From Catellatospora tritici (GTDB lineage: Bacteria > Actinomycetota > Actinomycetes > Mycobacteriales > Micromonosporaceae): a stretch of 64,000 nucleotides of DNA. The position numbers and the translations under genes are program-made. The stretch's first letter is position 1, and each line of letters begins with the position of its first letter. The stretch is from positions 53,930 through 117,929 of the forward strand of contig NZ_JAHRCY010000023.1 of NCBI RefSeq assembly GCF_019083965.1, written 5' to 3'. The notes beneath the pieces are model-generated. The model ran no database searches. It was given only the letters and a program-made list of their open reading frames with translations, and had not been told where the DNA came from. This document shows positions 33,502-42,260 of the stretch, one piece after another.

Positions 33502-34278
33502 ATGCGGCGGCTGGCCGGGCTGGGTCTGATCGTGTGCGCGGGGGCTCTGGTCGGCACGCCCGCATCCGCCGCGCCCGGTGAGGCCGACCTGGTGGTGGCC
33601 GTGGTGAGCCCGCCGGACCCGGTCGTGACGGGGGAGGCGCTCACCTACACGATCACGGTGCGCAACGACGGCCCCGAGGCGGCACACCAGGTACGGCTGA
33701 GTGACGCCATCCCGCTGCAGACGACCTTCCTGGGGTTCAGTGCCCCGCAGGGCTGGACCTTCACCGTGCCGCCGGTCGGCGCCGGGGGCATGGTCAGCGC
33801 GAACCGGGACACCGTCGTCAGCGGTGAGTCCGCGACCTTCACCCTCACGGTCGCGCTCGGGGAGGCGGCGCTGGGCACCATCGGCGACACCGCGCAGGTG
33901 TCGGCCGCGTCCGCCGACGCGGACACGGCCGACAACACCGCCACCGCCGCCACCGATATCGCGGTGACCGCCCCTGTCTGCACGATCACCGGCACCGACG
34001 GGTTCGACGTGCTGACGGGCACGGACGGCCCGGACGTGATCTGCGGGCTGGGCGGCAACGACCTGATCTCGGGCGAGGGCGGCGACGACATCGTGTACGG
34101 CGGCCCCGGCAGCGACTTCATCGAGGTGGGCAGCGGCGCCGACACGGTGTACGGCGAGGCGGGCAGTGACTTCGTCGACGCGGTGGACGAGGTCCTCGGC
34201 AACGACACCGTCGACGGCGGCGTGGGCCTGGACCTCTGTGGCACCGACAGCGGCGACGTCGTCTCCGCCTGCCCCTGA
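33502..34278 (+). CDS. Secreted protein with DUF11 domain and RTX calcium-binding repeats
   Basis: 258 residues. A signal peptide (MRRLAGLGLIVCAGALVGTPASA) is followed by a DUF11 beta-sandwich (about 27-150; DPVVTGEALTYTITVRNDGPEAAHQVRLSD), then RTX nonapeptides from about residue 170 (GTDGPDVICGLGGNDLISGEGGDDIVYGG and similar) that bind Ca2+. Two Cys pairs in the repeat region (VCTIT, VICGL, DLCGT, SACP) probably form disulphides. The start is fixed by GGAGGGC. A surface or secreted adhesin-like role is likely. RTX proteins are less common in Gram-positives. Confidence 0.8.
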   Translation: MRRLAGLGLIVCAGALVGTPASAAPGEADLVVAVVSPPDPVVTGEALTYTITVRNDGPEAAHQVRLSDAIPLQTTFLGFSAPQGWTFTVPPVGAGGMVSANRDTVVSGESATFTLTVALGEAALGTIGDTAQVSAASADADTADNTATAATDIAVTAPVCTITGTDGFDVLTGTDGPDVICGLGGNDLISGEGGDDIVYGGPGSDFIEVGSGADTVYGEAGSDFVDAVDEVLGNDTVDGGVGLDLCGTDSGDVVSACP

Positions 34279-34333
34279 ACCTGCCTCGGCAACCGCCCCC
34301 GGCGAGGTCGTTGACCAGGTCAGACTGGACGGT

Positions 34334-35026
34334 GTGAGCGGGACGGGCGACGCGATCGGACAGATGCTGCCGTACGCGGCGGGCGTGGCGGTGAGCCCGT
34401 TGCCGATCATCGCGGTGATCCTGGTGCTGTTCTCCAGCCGCGCCCGCACCGGCGGCCCGGCGTTCCTGGCCGGTTCGCTGCTCGGGGTCGCCGTCGCCAC
34501 CACGGTGTCGTTCCTGCTGGCCGGTGGTGGCACGGCCGCGCCCGGCTGGGAGTCGGCGACCTGGACGCACTGGGTGCGCGTCGGGCTGGGCCTGTTACTG
34601 CTGTTCGCGGCGGTACGCCACTGGCAGCGGCACCGGCGCCACGCCCGGACCGGCGGTGAGCATCCGATGCCCCGCTGGATGTCGGGCGTGGACCGCTGGT
34701 CGCCACTCAAGACGGCCCTGCTCGCCCTGGTCATGTACGGCCTGGACCCCAAGAACCTGGCCCTGTGCGCCAAGGCGGGCCAGGAGCTGGCCGCACACGA
34801 TCCGACCTGGCTGGGCGGGCTGCTGGCCCTGGCCGTGTTCACCGCGGCGGCGTGCCTGCCGGTGCTGGTGGTCGTGCTCGGCTACCTGGCCGGGGGCGCC
34901 CGCGCGGCCCGGGCCCTGGAGCACTGCCGCACCTGGCTGTCGCGGCACCACCTGCTGGTGATGGCCGCCCTCCTCCTCGCCTTCGGCGCCCTCCTGCTCA
35001 GCCACGGCCTCCGCGGCCTGCTGTAA
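34334..35026 (+). CDS. GAP family (Sap/sulfolipid-addressing-like) membrane protein
   Basis: 230 residues with six helices. GDAIGQMLPYAAGVAVSPLPIIAVILVLFSSRARTGGPAFLAG (about 5-47) and KTALLALVMYGLDPKNLALCAKAGQEL match the GAP/Sap family, LysE-related transporters linked to export of sulfolipids or other lipids in mycobacteria. The GTG start at 34334 fits the family N-terminus. The RTX gene ends 55 bp upstream. Substrate unknown. Confidence 0.8.
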   Translation: MSGTGDAIGQMLPYAAGVAVSPLPIIAVILVLFSSRARTGGPAFLAGSLLGVAVATTVSFLLAGGGTAAPGWESATWTHWVRVGLGLLLLFAAVRHWQRHRRHARTGGEHPMPRWMSGVDRWSPLKTALLALVMYGLDPKNLALCAKAGQELAAHDPTWLGGLLALAVFTAAACLPVLVVVLGYLAGGARAARALEHCRTWLSRHHLLVMAALLLAFGALLLSHGLRGLL

Positions 35027-35072
35027 GGAAGGGCCCCTTCTTGCGTTATCTGATGTGGAAGGGCCCCTTCCA
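35024..35072. terminator. Paired GGGCCCC palindrome between convergent genes (copy 2)
   Basis: Two GGAAGGGCCCCTTC units about 20 bp apart begin at the GAP-family stop codon and end 18 bp before the glycosyltransferase stop. It is homologous, in reverse orientation, to the pair at 19831-19880. Confidence 0.65.
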
Positions 35073-35089
35073 AACCCCCGGAGGGGTGG

Positions 35090-35905
35090 CTAGAGGTACG
35101 CGGCGACGCGGGTGGTGAGGGTGTGGTGGCGGGCGTGGCGGAAGCCGGGGCGGAAGCCCTCGGTCCAGGGCTTGCGGGGCCCGGCGAAGTGCATCACGCG
35201 TACGTCCTGCGCCGCCCGCTGCCCAGGGGTCATCGGTTCGAGCAGGTAGCTGCACATGTGGTTCCAGCGGGGCGGCAGCCGCAGCCACTGCTCGAAGGCC
35301 ACCAGGTTGAGCGCGTCCTGATCGGGGAAGCGCAGGCTGCCGCCGTACTCGGCTAGGTAGGCCAGGCAGCGCTCGGTGACCCGCAGCTCGCGCCACCGGT
35401 CCATGTTGATCAGGAGCACGCCCGAGTTGAAGTACGGCGCGTCGCCGGGGTGCTGCGGCCCGGCCCCGGGGATGCCGCCCCACATGTCGAACCGGTCGGT
35501 GAACGCGTCGCGCACCGCCGCCAGCGGTGCGTCGGCCAGCGGCAGTTGCCACAGCGGCCCGAGTTCGCCGCAGACCTGGACGTCGGAGTCGAGGTACAGC
35601 AGCCGCCCCGGACCGTCGACCAGGTCGGGCAGGAGCAGCCGCAGGTACATGCCGGGGCTGAGGTAGGTCAGCGACTCGTGCTCGGCCACCGGCAGCGCCC
35701 GGAACGCGTCGCCGGTGGTGAGCAGGTGCAGCCGCCCGCGCCCGGCCAGCTGGCGCCGCAGCGACTGCTCCTGCTCCTTGGCGACGGTGTCGGTGGTCAG
35801 CAGCCAGAACGTGATGTCGTCCCGGTCATGGCTGTCGAGCACCGACTCCAGCGCCACCCGGGCGTGCCCGGCGTACCCCTCGTCGAAGGCGAAGGCAATG
35901 TCCAC
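35090..35905 (-). CDS. GT8 family glycosyltransferase
   Basis: 271 residues. VDIAFAFDEGYAGHARVALESVL starts the GT-A fold, the metal-binding DxD is in LLYLDSDVQV (about residue 99), and YFNSGVLLINMDRWRE and FPDQDALNLVAF follow, all typical of GT8 (LgtC/glycogenin-like) retaining transferases. A ligand His lies in MHFAGPRKPW. A GTG at 35905 is chosen because the fold begins there. A longer frame to ATG 35995 only adds non-conserved residues. Upstream AT-rich DNA contains a TATACC -10-like box. Confidence 0.8.
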   Translation of the reverse strand: MDIAFAFDEGYAGHARVALESVLDSHDRDDITFWLLTTDTVAKEQEQSLRRQLAGRGRLHLLTTGDAFRALPVAEHESLTYLSPGMYLRLLLPDLVDGPGRLLYLDSDVQVCGELGPLWQLPLADAPLAAVRDAFTDRFDMWGGIPGAGPQHPGDAPYFNSGVLLINMDRWRELRVTERCLAYLAEYGGSLRFPDQDALNLVAFEQWLRLPPRWNHMCSYLLEPMTPGQRAAQDVRVMHFAGPRKPWTEGFRPGFRHARHHTLTTRVAAYL

Positions 35906-35988
35906 CCTGGTGGTATAGCAAAACTTAACCGCATCACTGAATCGCAGTGTCAGTATCTGGCATAGATTCAATGAATATTTTGCACGAC

Positions 35989-36007
35989 AGCGCAAGCAGC
36001 TTGCGCT
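35989..36007 (-). terminator. Terminator hairpin overlapping the SPFH stop codon
   Basis: AGCGCAAG-CTG-CTTGCGCT on the minus strand, starting in the stop codon, followed by an A-rich stretch. Confidence 0.6.
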
Positions 36008-36923
36008 ACTTGACCGGCACCACCGTGGTCGGCGGGGCGCCGCAGGTGAAGGCGGCGGGCAGCGACCGGCCCTCCTTGGTCATCCGCTCGACCATGTCCA
36101 GGCAGTTCTGGTAGAGCACGCCGGTGGTGTTGTTCGCGGCGGCCAGCAGGTCGTTGGCGCGCTTCTGCGCCTCGGCCGTCTTCTGTCGCTGCTCGGCGAT
36201 CTGGGTTTCGGCGACCGCGGCCAGGTACTGGTTGATCTTGGCCTGGATGTTGTCGTCGAAGCGGATGGTCGGGATGGTGACGCTGCGGATGATCACACCG
36301 GCGGGCATCACCTTGGCCAGCTCGCCCTTGGTGTCGTCGGCCAGCTTCGACAGCGGCGCCTGCTCCTCCCCGGCCTTGGTCAGCGCCCGCAGCGGGTCGT
36401 ACTGCTCGAAGACGGAGTTGAGCGCGCTGGCCAGCTGCCGCTTGACCACGTTGTCCTGAATGTTGTCGAAGTTGCGGTAGTCGCTGTACAGGTCGACGAT
36501 GTTGGCCGCCGGGTCGATCTGCCACTGCACGGTGACGTCCACCCGCGCGGTCGCCGCGTTGGCCAGCCGCACCAGCAGGCCCGGGTGGTCACCCTGCTCG
36601 CCGGAGAGCTTGAGGGTCTGCACCGTGGCGTCGAACTGCTCGATCTGCGCCCAGGGCGCGACCAGGTGGAAGCCGTTGCGCAGGGTGCCGACCGGCTTGC
36701 CGAAGCTGGTCTCGACCGCGACGGTCCGGGTGGGCACGACCTGGGCCATCGTGCCGAAGATGCCAAGCACGCCGATCACGATGGCGGCGATGCCGCCCAA
36801 GCGGATGTAGCGCGACCCGGCCTGCGCGGCCTTCGTGGTCTGCCCGCGCGTGCCCGCGGCGGAGACGACCAGCGCGACGACGCCGGCCAGCATGAGGAGG
36901 ATGAGGAGTACGAAGGCTGACAT
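36006..36923 (-). CDS. SPFH/Band 7 domain membrane protein
   Basis: 305 residues. Two N-terminal helices (AFVLLILLMLAGVVALVVSAAG; IRLGGIAAIVIGVLGIFGTM) lead into the SPFH domain (about 75-260; VVPTRTVAVETSFGKPVGTLRNGFHLVAPWAQIEQFDATVQTL). A helical region with AETQIAEQRQKTAEAQKRANDLLAAAN and two C-terminal Cys follow. These prohibitin-like scaffolds organise membrane microdomains. ATG at 36923. Divergent from the GT2 gene with 231 bp between. Confidence 0.85.
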   Translation of the reverse strand: MSAFVLLILLMLAGVVALVVSAAGTRGQTTKAAQAGSRYIRLGGIAAIVIGVLGIFGTMAQVVPTRTVAVETSFGKPVGTLRNGFHLVAPWAQIEQFDATVQTLKLSGEQGDHPGLLVRLANAATARVDVTVQWQIDPAANIVDLYSDYRNFDNIQDNVVKRQLASALNSVFEQYDPLRALTKAGEEQAPLSKLADDTKGELAKVMPAGVIIRSVTIPTIRFDDNIQAKINQYLAAVAETQIAEQRQKTAEAQKRANDLLAAANNTTGVLYQNCLDMVERMTKEGRSLPAAFTCGAPPTTVVPVK

Positions 36924-37154
36924 CGTTCGCTTCCTGAGCATTTCGGGGTGGGGACGGGTGCAGAGTGCCACGTCAGGTCAACCGGATGGCGGTTGAGAGA
37001 GCGCGATCACAGTGTGCAGATGAAAGCCGACACCGGTCCCGACCTGCGTGGAAAGCCACATATGGAACCACGGGCCGGGAAACTGTTGAAGCGTTTTCGC
37101 AACTCCTTCAGGATCGGATCGACAACCCCACATCGATCCATGAACGGAGACCGG

Positions 37155-38483
37155 ATGCTCGCCCGCGCACCCGGCCGCTTGAGTGTGCTCATCCCCACCT
37201 ACGGCGACGCGTACGCGTTAGAGCTGGTGCTGCGGATGCTCGACCGGCAGACCCTGGCCCCGGACCGGTTCGAGGTGGTGGTGGTCAACGACGGCTCCGA
37301 CCCGCTGCCGTACCAGCCGCTGCTGTCCGCCGTACACCCGTATGAGCTGCGCTTCGACACGCTGCCCGCGCACCAGGGTCGCGCCGCCGCCCGCAATCGG
37401 GCCGTCGCGCTGGCCACCGGCGACGTGATCTGCTTCCTCGACGGCGACGTGCTGGCCGAGCCCACCCTGCTCGCCCGCCACCTGGAGTTCCACTCCGGTC
37501 GCGACGAGCCCGCCGTGCTCATCGGCAAGCGGTACGAGGGCGACTGGGGCGTGCTGGCCGCCGCCGCGGCCGGGGAACCGGTCACCACCGGCCTGGTCAG
37601 CGACCGGCACGAGGACTTCCGGTTCCGGGTGCCCGGCCGCGACGAGCGCCCCCGGGCCTGGCTGGCCGGGGCGCCGTGGGCGTTCGCGCTGACCAACAAC
37701 GTGTCCATGCCCCGCCGGGTGGTGCTGGACGTCGGCGGCTTCGACGAGGCGTACGGCACCCGCTGGGGCTTCGAGGACACCGACCTGGCCTACCGCATCC
37801 ACCGCCACCTCGGCGGCGACGACGAGCGCTTCTGCTACGACGCGGCCGCGGTCGGCTTCCACCTGCCCGCCGTGCGCGACCTGACCCACCTGCAGGACGA
37901 CTACCTGACCAACCTGAAGCTGTTCCGGGACCGGCACCGGGACCTGGCCGCGGAGCTGGTCGACCTGCCCGCGCCGACCGAGGTGTCCCGCAAGATCCGC
38001 TACTACCGCCGGATGCTCGCGCTCTGCGCTGAGCAGCGCGTGGGCTGGCTGCCCGACGCCTGGCCCCGGGTCGACCATCTGGCCGACCGGGCGGTGCTCT
38101 GCCAGGCATTCGGCACCGAACAGGTGGATCTGGGCGCGGGCTCGGCCACGCTCGACCACGGCCGGGACACCTCCGAGACCAACCTGCACCTGCTCGGTGT
38201 GTGGACCCCGTTCGCCGACGACGAGTTCGACGCGGTGGTCAGCGTGGACCTGTGGCGGTTCCTGGAGCAGCGGGAACTGTCCCGGTTCCTGCGACAGAGC
38301 CTGCGGATCGCCCGCGAGGTGGTGCTGATCTACACCGAGGGCGCCGCGGCCCGGATCGCCGGGCCCGACCTGCCGGTGCTGACCACGCCGGACCTGTTCC
38401 TGCCGATGCTGCGCCGCCGCTATCCGCAGGCGGTGCGTGAGCCGGACGGCTCCGGCAGCGTGCTGCGCATTCCACGGGCATGA
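37155..38483 (+). CDS. GT2 glycosyltransferase with methyltransferase-like C-terminal region
   Basis: 442 residues. The N-terminal GT-A fold (about 5-260) has SVLIPTYGDAYALELVLRMLDRQ, the nucleotide-binding VVVVNDGSD, the DxD-like FLDGDVLAEP and the acceptor-loop WGFEDTDLAYRIHRH with ED base. The last about 130 residues contain PFADDEFDAVVSVDLWRFLEQRE, similar to methyltransferase motif IV, but no Gly-rich SAM loop is visible, so it may be a degenerate or structural domain. The start at 37155 has GGAG 7 bp upstream; earlier ATGs lack one. The sugar and acceptor are unknown. Confidence 0.75.
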   Translation: MLARAPGRLSVLIPTYGDAYALELVLRMLDRQTLAPDRFEVVVVNDGSDPLPYQPLLSAVHPYELRFDTLPAHQGRAAARNRAVALATGDVICFLDGDVLAEPTLLARHLEFHSGRDEPAVLIGKRYEGDWGVLAAAAAGEPVTTGLVSDRHEDFRFRVPGRDERPRAWLAGAPWAFALTNNVSMPRRVVLDVGGFDEAYGTRWGFEDTDLAYRIHRHLGGDDERFCYDAAAVGFHLPAVRDLTHLQDDYLTNLKLFRDRHRDLAAELVDLPAPTEVSRKIRYYRRMLALCAEQRVGWLPDAWPRVDHLADRAVLCQAFGTEQVDLGAGSATLDHGRDTSETNLHLLGVWTPFADDEFDAVVSVDLWRFLEQRELSRFLRQSLRIAREVVLIYTEGAAARIAGPDLPVLTTPDLFLPMLRRRYPQAVREPDGSGSVLRIPRA

Positions 38484-38554
38484 GAAGCAGGCCAAGGGCA
38501 TGAGAAGCAGGCCAAGGGCATGAGAAAGGGCCGGGTCAGCGACCCGGCCCTTTC
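38480..38554 (+). terminator. Direct repeat plus 14-bp terminator after the GT2 gene
   Basis: GGGCATGAGAAGCAGGCCAA occurs twice plus a partial third copy (from about 38477 to 38526), followed by GAAAGGGCCGGGTC-AGC-GACCCGGCCCTTTC (38524-38554) with a T run in the arm. A strong terminator between convergent genes. Confidence 0.75.
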
Positions 38555-38573
38555 TCCGTGACCGCCTCGAGGA

Positions 38574-41500
38574 CTACGGCGAGTAAACCTCGAACTCGAA
38601 GAGGCTGTAGCCCCACGCGGTGGCCCGGGTGGTGGCGTAGACGCGCACGTAGCGGCCGCTGCCGGACAGTCCGGTGAGGTCGTCGGTGCCGCCGTCACCA
38701 CCGGTCACGGTCCGGATGGTGGTCCAGGTGTTGCCGTCGGGCGAGGTCTGGATCTGGTACGCCGACCCGTAGGCCGCCTCCCAGAGCAGCTTCACCCGGC
38801 TGATCGCGTACGTGCCGCCCAGGTCGACGCGGACCCACTGCGGGTCGGCGAACGCGCTGGACCACCGGGTGGTGGCGTTGCCGTCCACCACGTTCGAGCC
38901 GGGGTAGTCGGCCGTCTCGGTGCTGGACACCAGCACCGGCTTGTTCAGCGCCACGTTGACCGACGGCTGGGTGGTGGTGCCGGTGTAGGGCAGGGTCACC
39001 TTCGACTGGCTGCCGACGCCCAGCGTGGTCGCCGTGTTGCCGATGGCGTTCCACACCTCGACCTTCACCGTGCCGTTGGCCAGGTTCGCGAACGTGCCGG
39101 TGGCGGTCTTGATCCCGGACGCCTGGGTGTAGTGCTCGTACCCGGCGACGGGGTCGGTGGCGAAGTAGTTGTACGTCTCCACCCGGTCGAAGCTGCCGTC
39201 ACCGGTGAAGTCGTACGACACCCGGGCCTGCGAGCCGCTGCCCACCCCGGTGCCCGCGTCCAGGAACATGTCGTACGTGGTGGCCGCGCCCGAGTAGGTG
39301 GCGGTCAGCCCGGTCGCGGTGAACACCTGGGCGCTGTGCGGGGTGCCGTCCCAGTTGCCGTTGGCGGCCGCGATGCTGACCGTGGCCGCCGTGCTGGTGG
39401 TGCCGGGCAGGCCCCCGCCGACCTGCGGGTAGCGGGTCGCGGCGAAGGTGCCGGGCGGGTTCGGCGACGAGCTGGGGGACGGGCTCGGGCTGGGCGAGGG
39501 CGACGGGCTGGTCGACGGCGTCGGGCTCGGCGAGGTCGGCGGCTGCGACGGGTTGGTGCCGCCGCAGGCGTTGCCGCCGCTCCAGGTGAACGCGCCCGAG
39601 GTGACCGTCTTGCAGCCGGGCACGGTCAGCGTGGTGCCGTTGGAGAAGGTGACCGTGATCGCGCTGCTGCTGGTGTTCGACGCGACGTACGTGCGTACAC
39701 CCGCCTTGTTGAACACCTTGGCCAGCGGGTGGCTTGCCGTGATCGTGTTGTCCACGTTGCCCAGCGCGGCCAGGTTGCGGATCCAGTGGTAGGTGTGCGC
39801 CTTGCTCTCACCCTCCTCGCTGGTGAACCCGCTGTTGGCGTTGAAGTTGTTCAGCGCGGTCTGGCCGTTGCCCAGGGCCAGGAACTCCCAGATCACGTCC
39901 TGCCAGACCGTCGGCGCGCCGCCGTTGTTGGTGACCAGCTCGTTGTAGTTGGTCTGCACGTACGACGGGTAGTCGCCCAGGTAGAAGTGGCCGCCGGTGA
40001 CGGGCAGCATGTTGATGCCCTGGATCATCTCCGGCTCGGCGCTGAACCAGGTCGCGTAGGCGGCGCCGTCGCCCCAGACCATGCCGACCGCGTTGTGCCC
40101 GAAGGCGGCCGGGAAGTTCTGGTTGCGCACGTCGAACCAGTACTCGTTGATCGCCGCGGCCTGGGTGGTGTAGATGAACACGCCCGCGTCGCGCACCGCC
40201 GTGTTGCCGGTGGCCTGACCCCACTGGATCAGCGCGTTGGCGAAGTTCATACCCTCCGACGAGGACTCCTGGTTGTTGCCCGAGCCGAACGAGCCGTGCC
40301 CGGACGCCCAGTCGTGCCCGGCGAAGATGTCGAAGTCGCGCAGGAACGGGAACCGGTTGTCATTGCGGTCGTAGTTGTTGGCGTCGCGGATCAGCAGGTC
40401 CACCATGCCGCCGTACTGGGCGCCGGTGGCCCAGGTCGGGTCGAACTTGGCCAGTGTCGCCGCCGCCGCCACGAAGTAGCCGTAGTGGAAGTGGTGGTCG
40501 TTGAGCTCCTGGTCGGAGCCGTACGACGCCGGGTAGCCGAGCAGGGTGCCCCACGACGGGTTGTAGTAGAAGACCCGGGCGGTCTTGCCCGCCGAGGCGG
40601 TGAACCAGTCGTTGAGCCGCGTCCGGATCGTCGACAGCGCCGTGTCGCGGATCGAGGTCAGGTTGAGCTGGTCGGCGATCTCGGCGATGCGCGCCGCCCG
40701 GCCCAGGCCCTTGCCGGTCCAGTACGTGTCGTCGCCGCGGAAGTCGGCCGGGTTGCCCGCCACCGCGTTGAGGTAGTTGGTCAGCGTGGTCAGGTCCGCG
40801 CCGCTGCTGTCGGCGACCGCGGGGATCTCCGGCAGCACGCCGTTGTACTTCATCGAGGTGGTGAAGCTGCCCACGCCGGTGAGGATCTTCATCTGACCGC
40901 GCGCCGACGTGTACGTCTGCGCCAGCGGGCTCGCCCCGGTCAGGTAGTTCCACTGGTGCGGGTAGAGCGCGGTGACCGTGCCGGTGCCGCTGCCCTGCCG
41001 GGCGGTGGTGGTGAACGTGTACGTCGTGTTCAGCGTCGCCGTCGTCGGGTTGTAGCTGTACGAGACCCGGGTGCCGGTGACGTGGTTGTGGGCGTACTGG
41101 CCGTAGGTGGCGGCCAGCGTCGGCTTGTCGGCCCCGGCGGGCAGCACGGCGACGGAGAAGAAGCCCTGCCCGTTCAGGTTCGACGAGATCGAGGTGCCGC
41201 TGACCGACCAGGTCGCCCCGGTCGGCGCGTACGCCACGTAGTCGCGGCCGTTGACGGTGAACCCGATCGTGGCGCCGCTGTTGGACCACACCGTCGGCGT
41301 CGCCACCGTCGTGACCTGTGCGTTGCCGCCGGTCACCTGGAAGTACGCGAACGGCAGCCCGTGGCCGATGGTCGCCTTCATGGTCCGGGTGCCGTCACTC
41401 CAGTACGGCGTGACCGTCCAGTCCGTCCACCCGTCGACCTTCACGTTCGGCGAGGCCAGCCCCGCCACGCCGACGAGGATGTCCTGCGTGTACGGGTAGT

Positions 41501-41960
41501 GGTACTCGCCGACCCCGGTCGCGGTGCCGCTGATCGCGGGGGTCGTGTTGTAGGAGAACCCGAGGCCGCCCGCGAGCGTGTCATAGGACAGCGGGTGCGC
41601 GTGCAGCGGCTCGCTGTAGGAGCAGTCGGTGCGCTTGAAGATCAGCGAGGACCACCAGTCGTTGGTGGGGATCGGTCCGGCCGGGGCGTTGCCGGTGACC
41701 CACAGGCGCGGGTTGGTGGAGATGGCGCCGCAGCCGGTCGGCAGCGAGGCCCCGGCGGGCAGCGAGTCGGCATAGCTGCCCGCGCCGACCGTCCCCGCCT
41801 GCGCGGGCGTGCCCGCGGTGGCGATGGCGAAGCCGAGCAGTGCGGCGGTGAGGGTGGCGACCGTACCGGCGGCGAGGATGCGCCGGCGGGGGCGGTGGTG
41901 CGGGCCGGACCTGCGGCGGGGGGCGCCGCCGGAGGTCAGTGTCCGCGAGGACGGTTGCAT
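38574..41960 (-). CDS. Secreted GH81 endo-beta-1,3-glucanase with CBM-like and discoidin modules
   Basis: 1128 residues. A long basic signal peptide (about 1-57) precedes the GH81 catalytic module (about 70-790) with TNDWWSSLIF, DHHFHYGYFVAAAATLA and NNQESSSEGMNFANALIQW (about residue 565, catalytic Glu of the family). A Pro/Ser linker follows (about 805-840), then a beta-sandwich of putative carbohydrate-binding type (about 850-990) and a C-terminal F5/8 discoidin/CBM32-like domain (about 1002-1128). GH81 enzymes cut laminarin and fungal or callose beta-1,3-glucan. ATG 41960 has GGGAGG upstream. Two LacI-type palindromes upstream suggest sugar-responsive repression. Confidence 0.9.
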   Translation of the reverse strand: MQPSSRTLTSGGAPRRRSGPHHRPRRRILAAGTVATLTAALLGFAIATAGTPAQAGTVGAGSYADSLPAGASLPTGCGAISTNPRLWVTGNAPAGPIPTNDWWSSLIFKRTDCSYSEPLHAHPLSYDTLAGGLGFSYNTTPAISGTATGVGEYHYPYTQDILVGVAGLASPNVKVDGWTDWTVTPYWSDGTRTMKATIGHGLPFAYFQVTGGNAQVTTVATPTVWSNSGATIGFTVNGRDYVAYAPTGATWSVSGTSISSNLNGQGFFSVAVLPAGADKPTLAATYGQYAHNHVTGTRVSYSYNPTTATLNTTYTFTTTARQGSGTGTVTALYPHQWNYLTGASPLAQTYTSARGQMKILTGVGSFTTSMKYNGVLPEIPAVADSSGADLTTLTNYLNAVAGNPADFRGDDTYWTGKGLGRAARIAEIADQLNLTSIRDTALSTIRTRLNDWFTASAGKTARVFYYNPSWGTLLGYPASYGSDQELNDHHFHYGYFVAAAATLAKFDPTWATGAQYGGMVDLLIRDANNYDRNDNRFPFLRDFDIFAGHDWASGHGSFGSGNNQESSSEGMNFANALIQWGQATGNTAVRDAGVFIYTTQAAAINEYWFDVRNQNFPAAFGHNAVGMVWGDGAAYATWFSAEPEMIQGINMLPVTGGHFYLGDYPSYVQTNYNELVTNNGGAPTVWQDVIWEFLALGNGQTALNNFNANSGFTSEEGESKAHTYHWIRNLAALGNVDNTITASHPLAKVFNKAGVRTYVASNTSSSAITVTFSNGTTLTVPGCKTVTSGAFTWSGGNACGGTNPSQPPTSPSPTPSTSPSPSPSPSPSPSSSPNPPGTFAATRYPQVGGGLPGTTSTAATVSIAAANGNWDGTPHSAQVFTATGLTATYSGAATTYDMFLDAGTGVGSGSQARVSYDFTGDGSFDRVETYNYFATDPVAGYEHYTQASGIKTATGTFANLANGTVKVEVWNAIGNTATTLGVGSQSKVTLPYTGTTTQPSVNVALNKPVLVSSTETADYPGSNVVDGNATTRWSSAFADPQWVRVDLGGTYAISRVKLLWEAAYGSAYQIQTSPDGNTWTTIRTVTGGDGGTDDLTGLSGSGRYVRVYATTRATAWGYSLFEFEVYSP

Positions 41961-42040
41961 GGCATGGCCTCCCGAGCTGAGGGGCGTTGCGTGACAGGGA
42001 GAGCGCCCGGAGGGGGCGGGGCAGCGGCCGTCGATCGACC

Positions 42041-42056
42041 GTGAGAGCGCTCTCTG
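42041..42056. promoter_or_regulatory. LacI-family operator, proximal
   Basis: GAGAGCGCTCTC (42043-42054) is a perfect palindrome with the central GAGCGCTC of CebR/BglR-type operators. It lies about 85 bp upstream of the glucanase start. Confidence 0.75.
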
Positions 42057-42156
42057 CGTGCAAACTAGACCGTGCCTACGGGATACGTCAATGTTTCCCC
42101 CCGATGGCGCCGCGATTAAGCACGCCCACCCACCCGCCCCCCACCCCATCCGCCGA

Positions 42157-42174
42157 GATGAGAGCGCTCTCATC
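42157..42174. promoter_or_regulatory. LacI-family operator, distal
   Basis: GATGAGAGCGCTCTCATC, an 18-bp perfect palindrome with the same core. Its centre is 117 bp from the proximal site (about eleven helical turns), suitable for repression by looping. Confidence 0.75.
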
Positions 42175-42194
42175 CAGCCCCGGTCCCCACCCAT

Positions 42195-42257
42195 GTCGAT
42201 CATGAACTTATGGCACGGCTCGACGGTGTGTCGGCGGCACAGCATCCTGATCAGCTT
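42195..42257 (+). repeat. Dispersed 'ATGAACTTATGG' box, copy C
   Basis: GTCGATCATGAACTTATGG start, TCGACGGTGTGTC core and TGATCAGC end. It faces copy D across palindrome 6. Confidence 0.75.
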
Positions 42258-42260
42258 CGC

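Noticed and set aside
39132..42044. Plus-strand frame of 970 codons
   Set aside because: Shadow of the GH81 glucanase gene, whose domains are clear on the minus strand.
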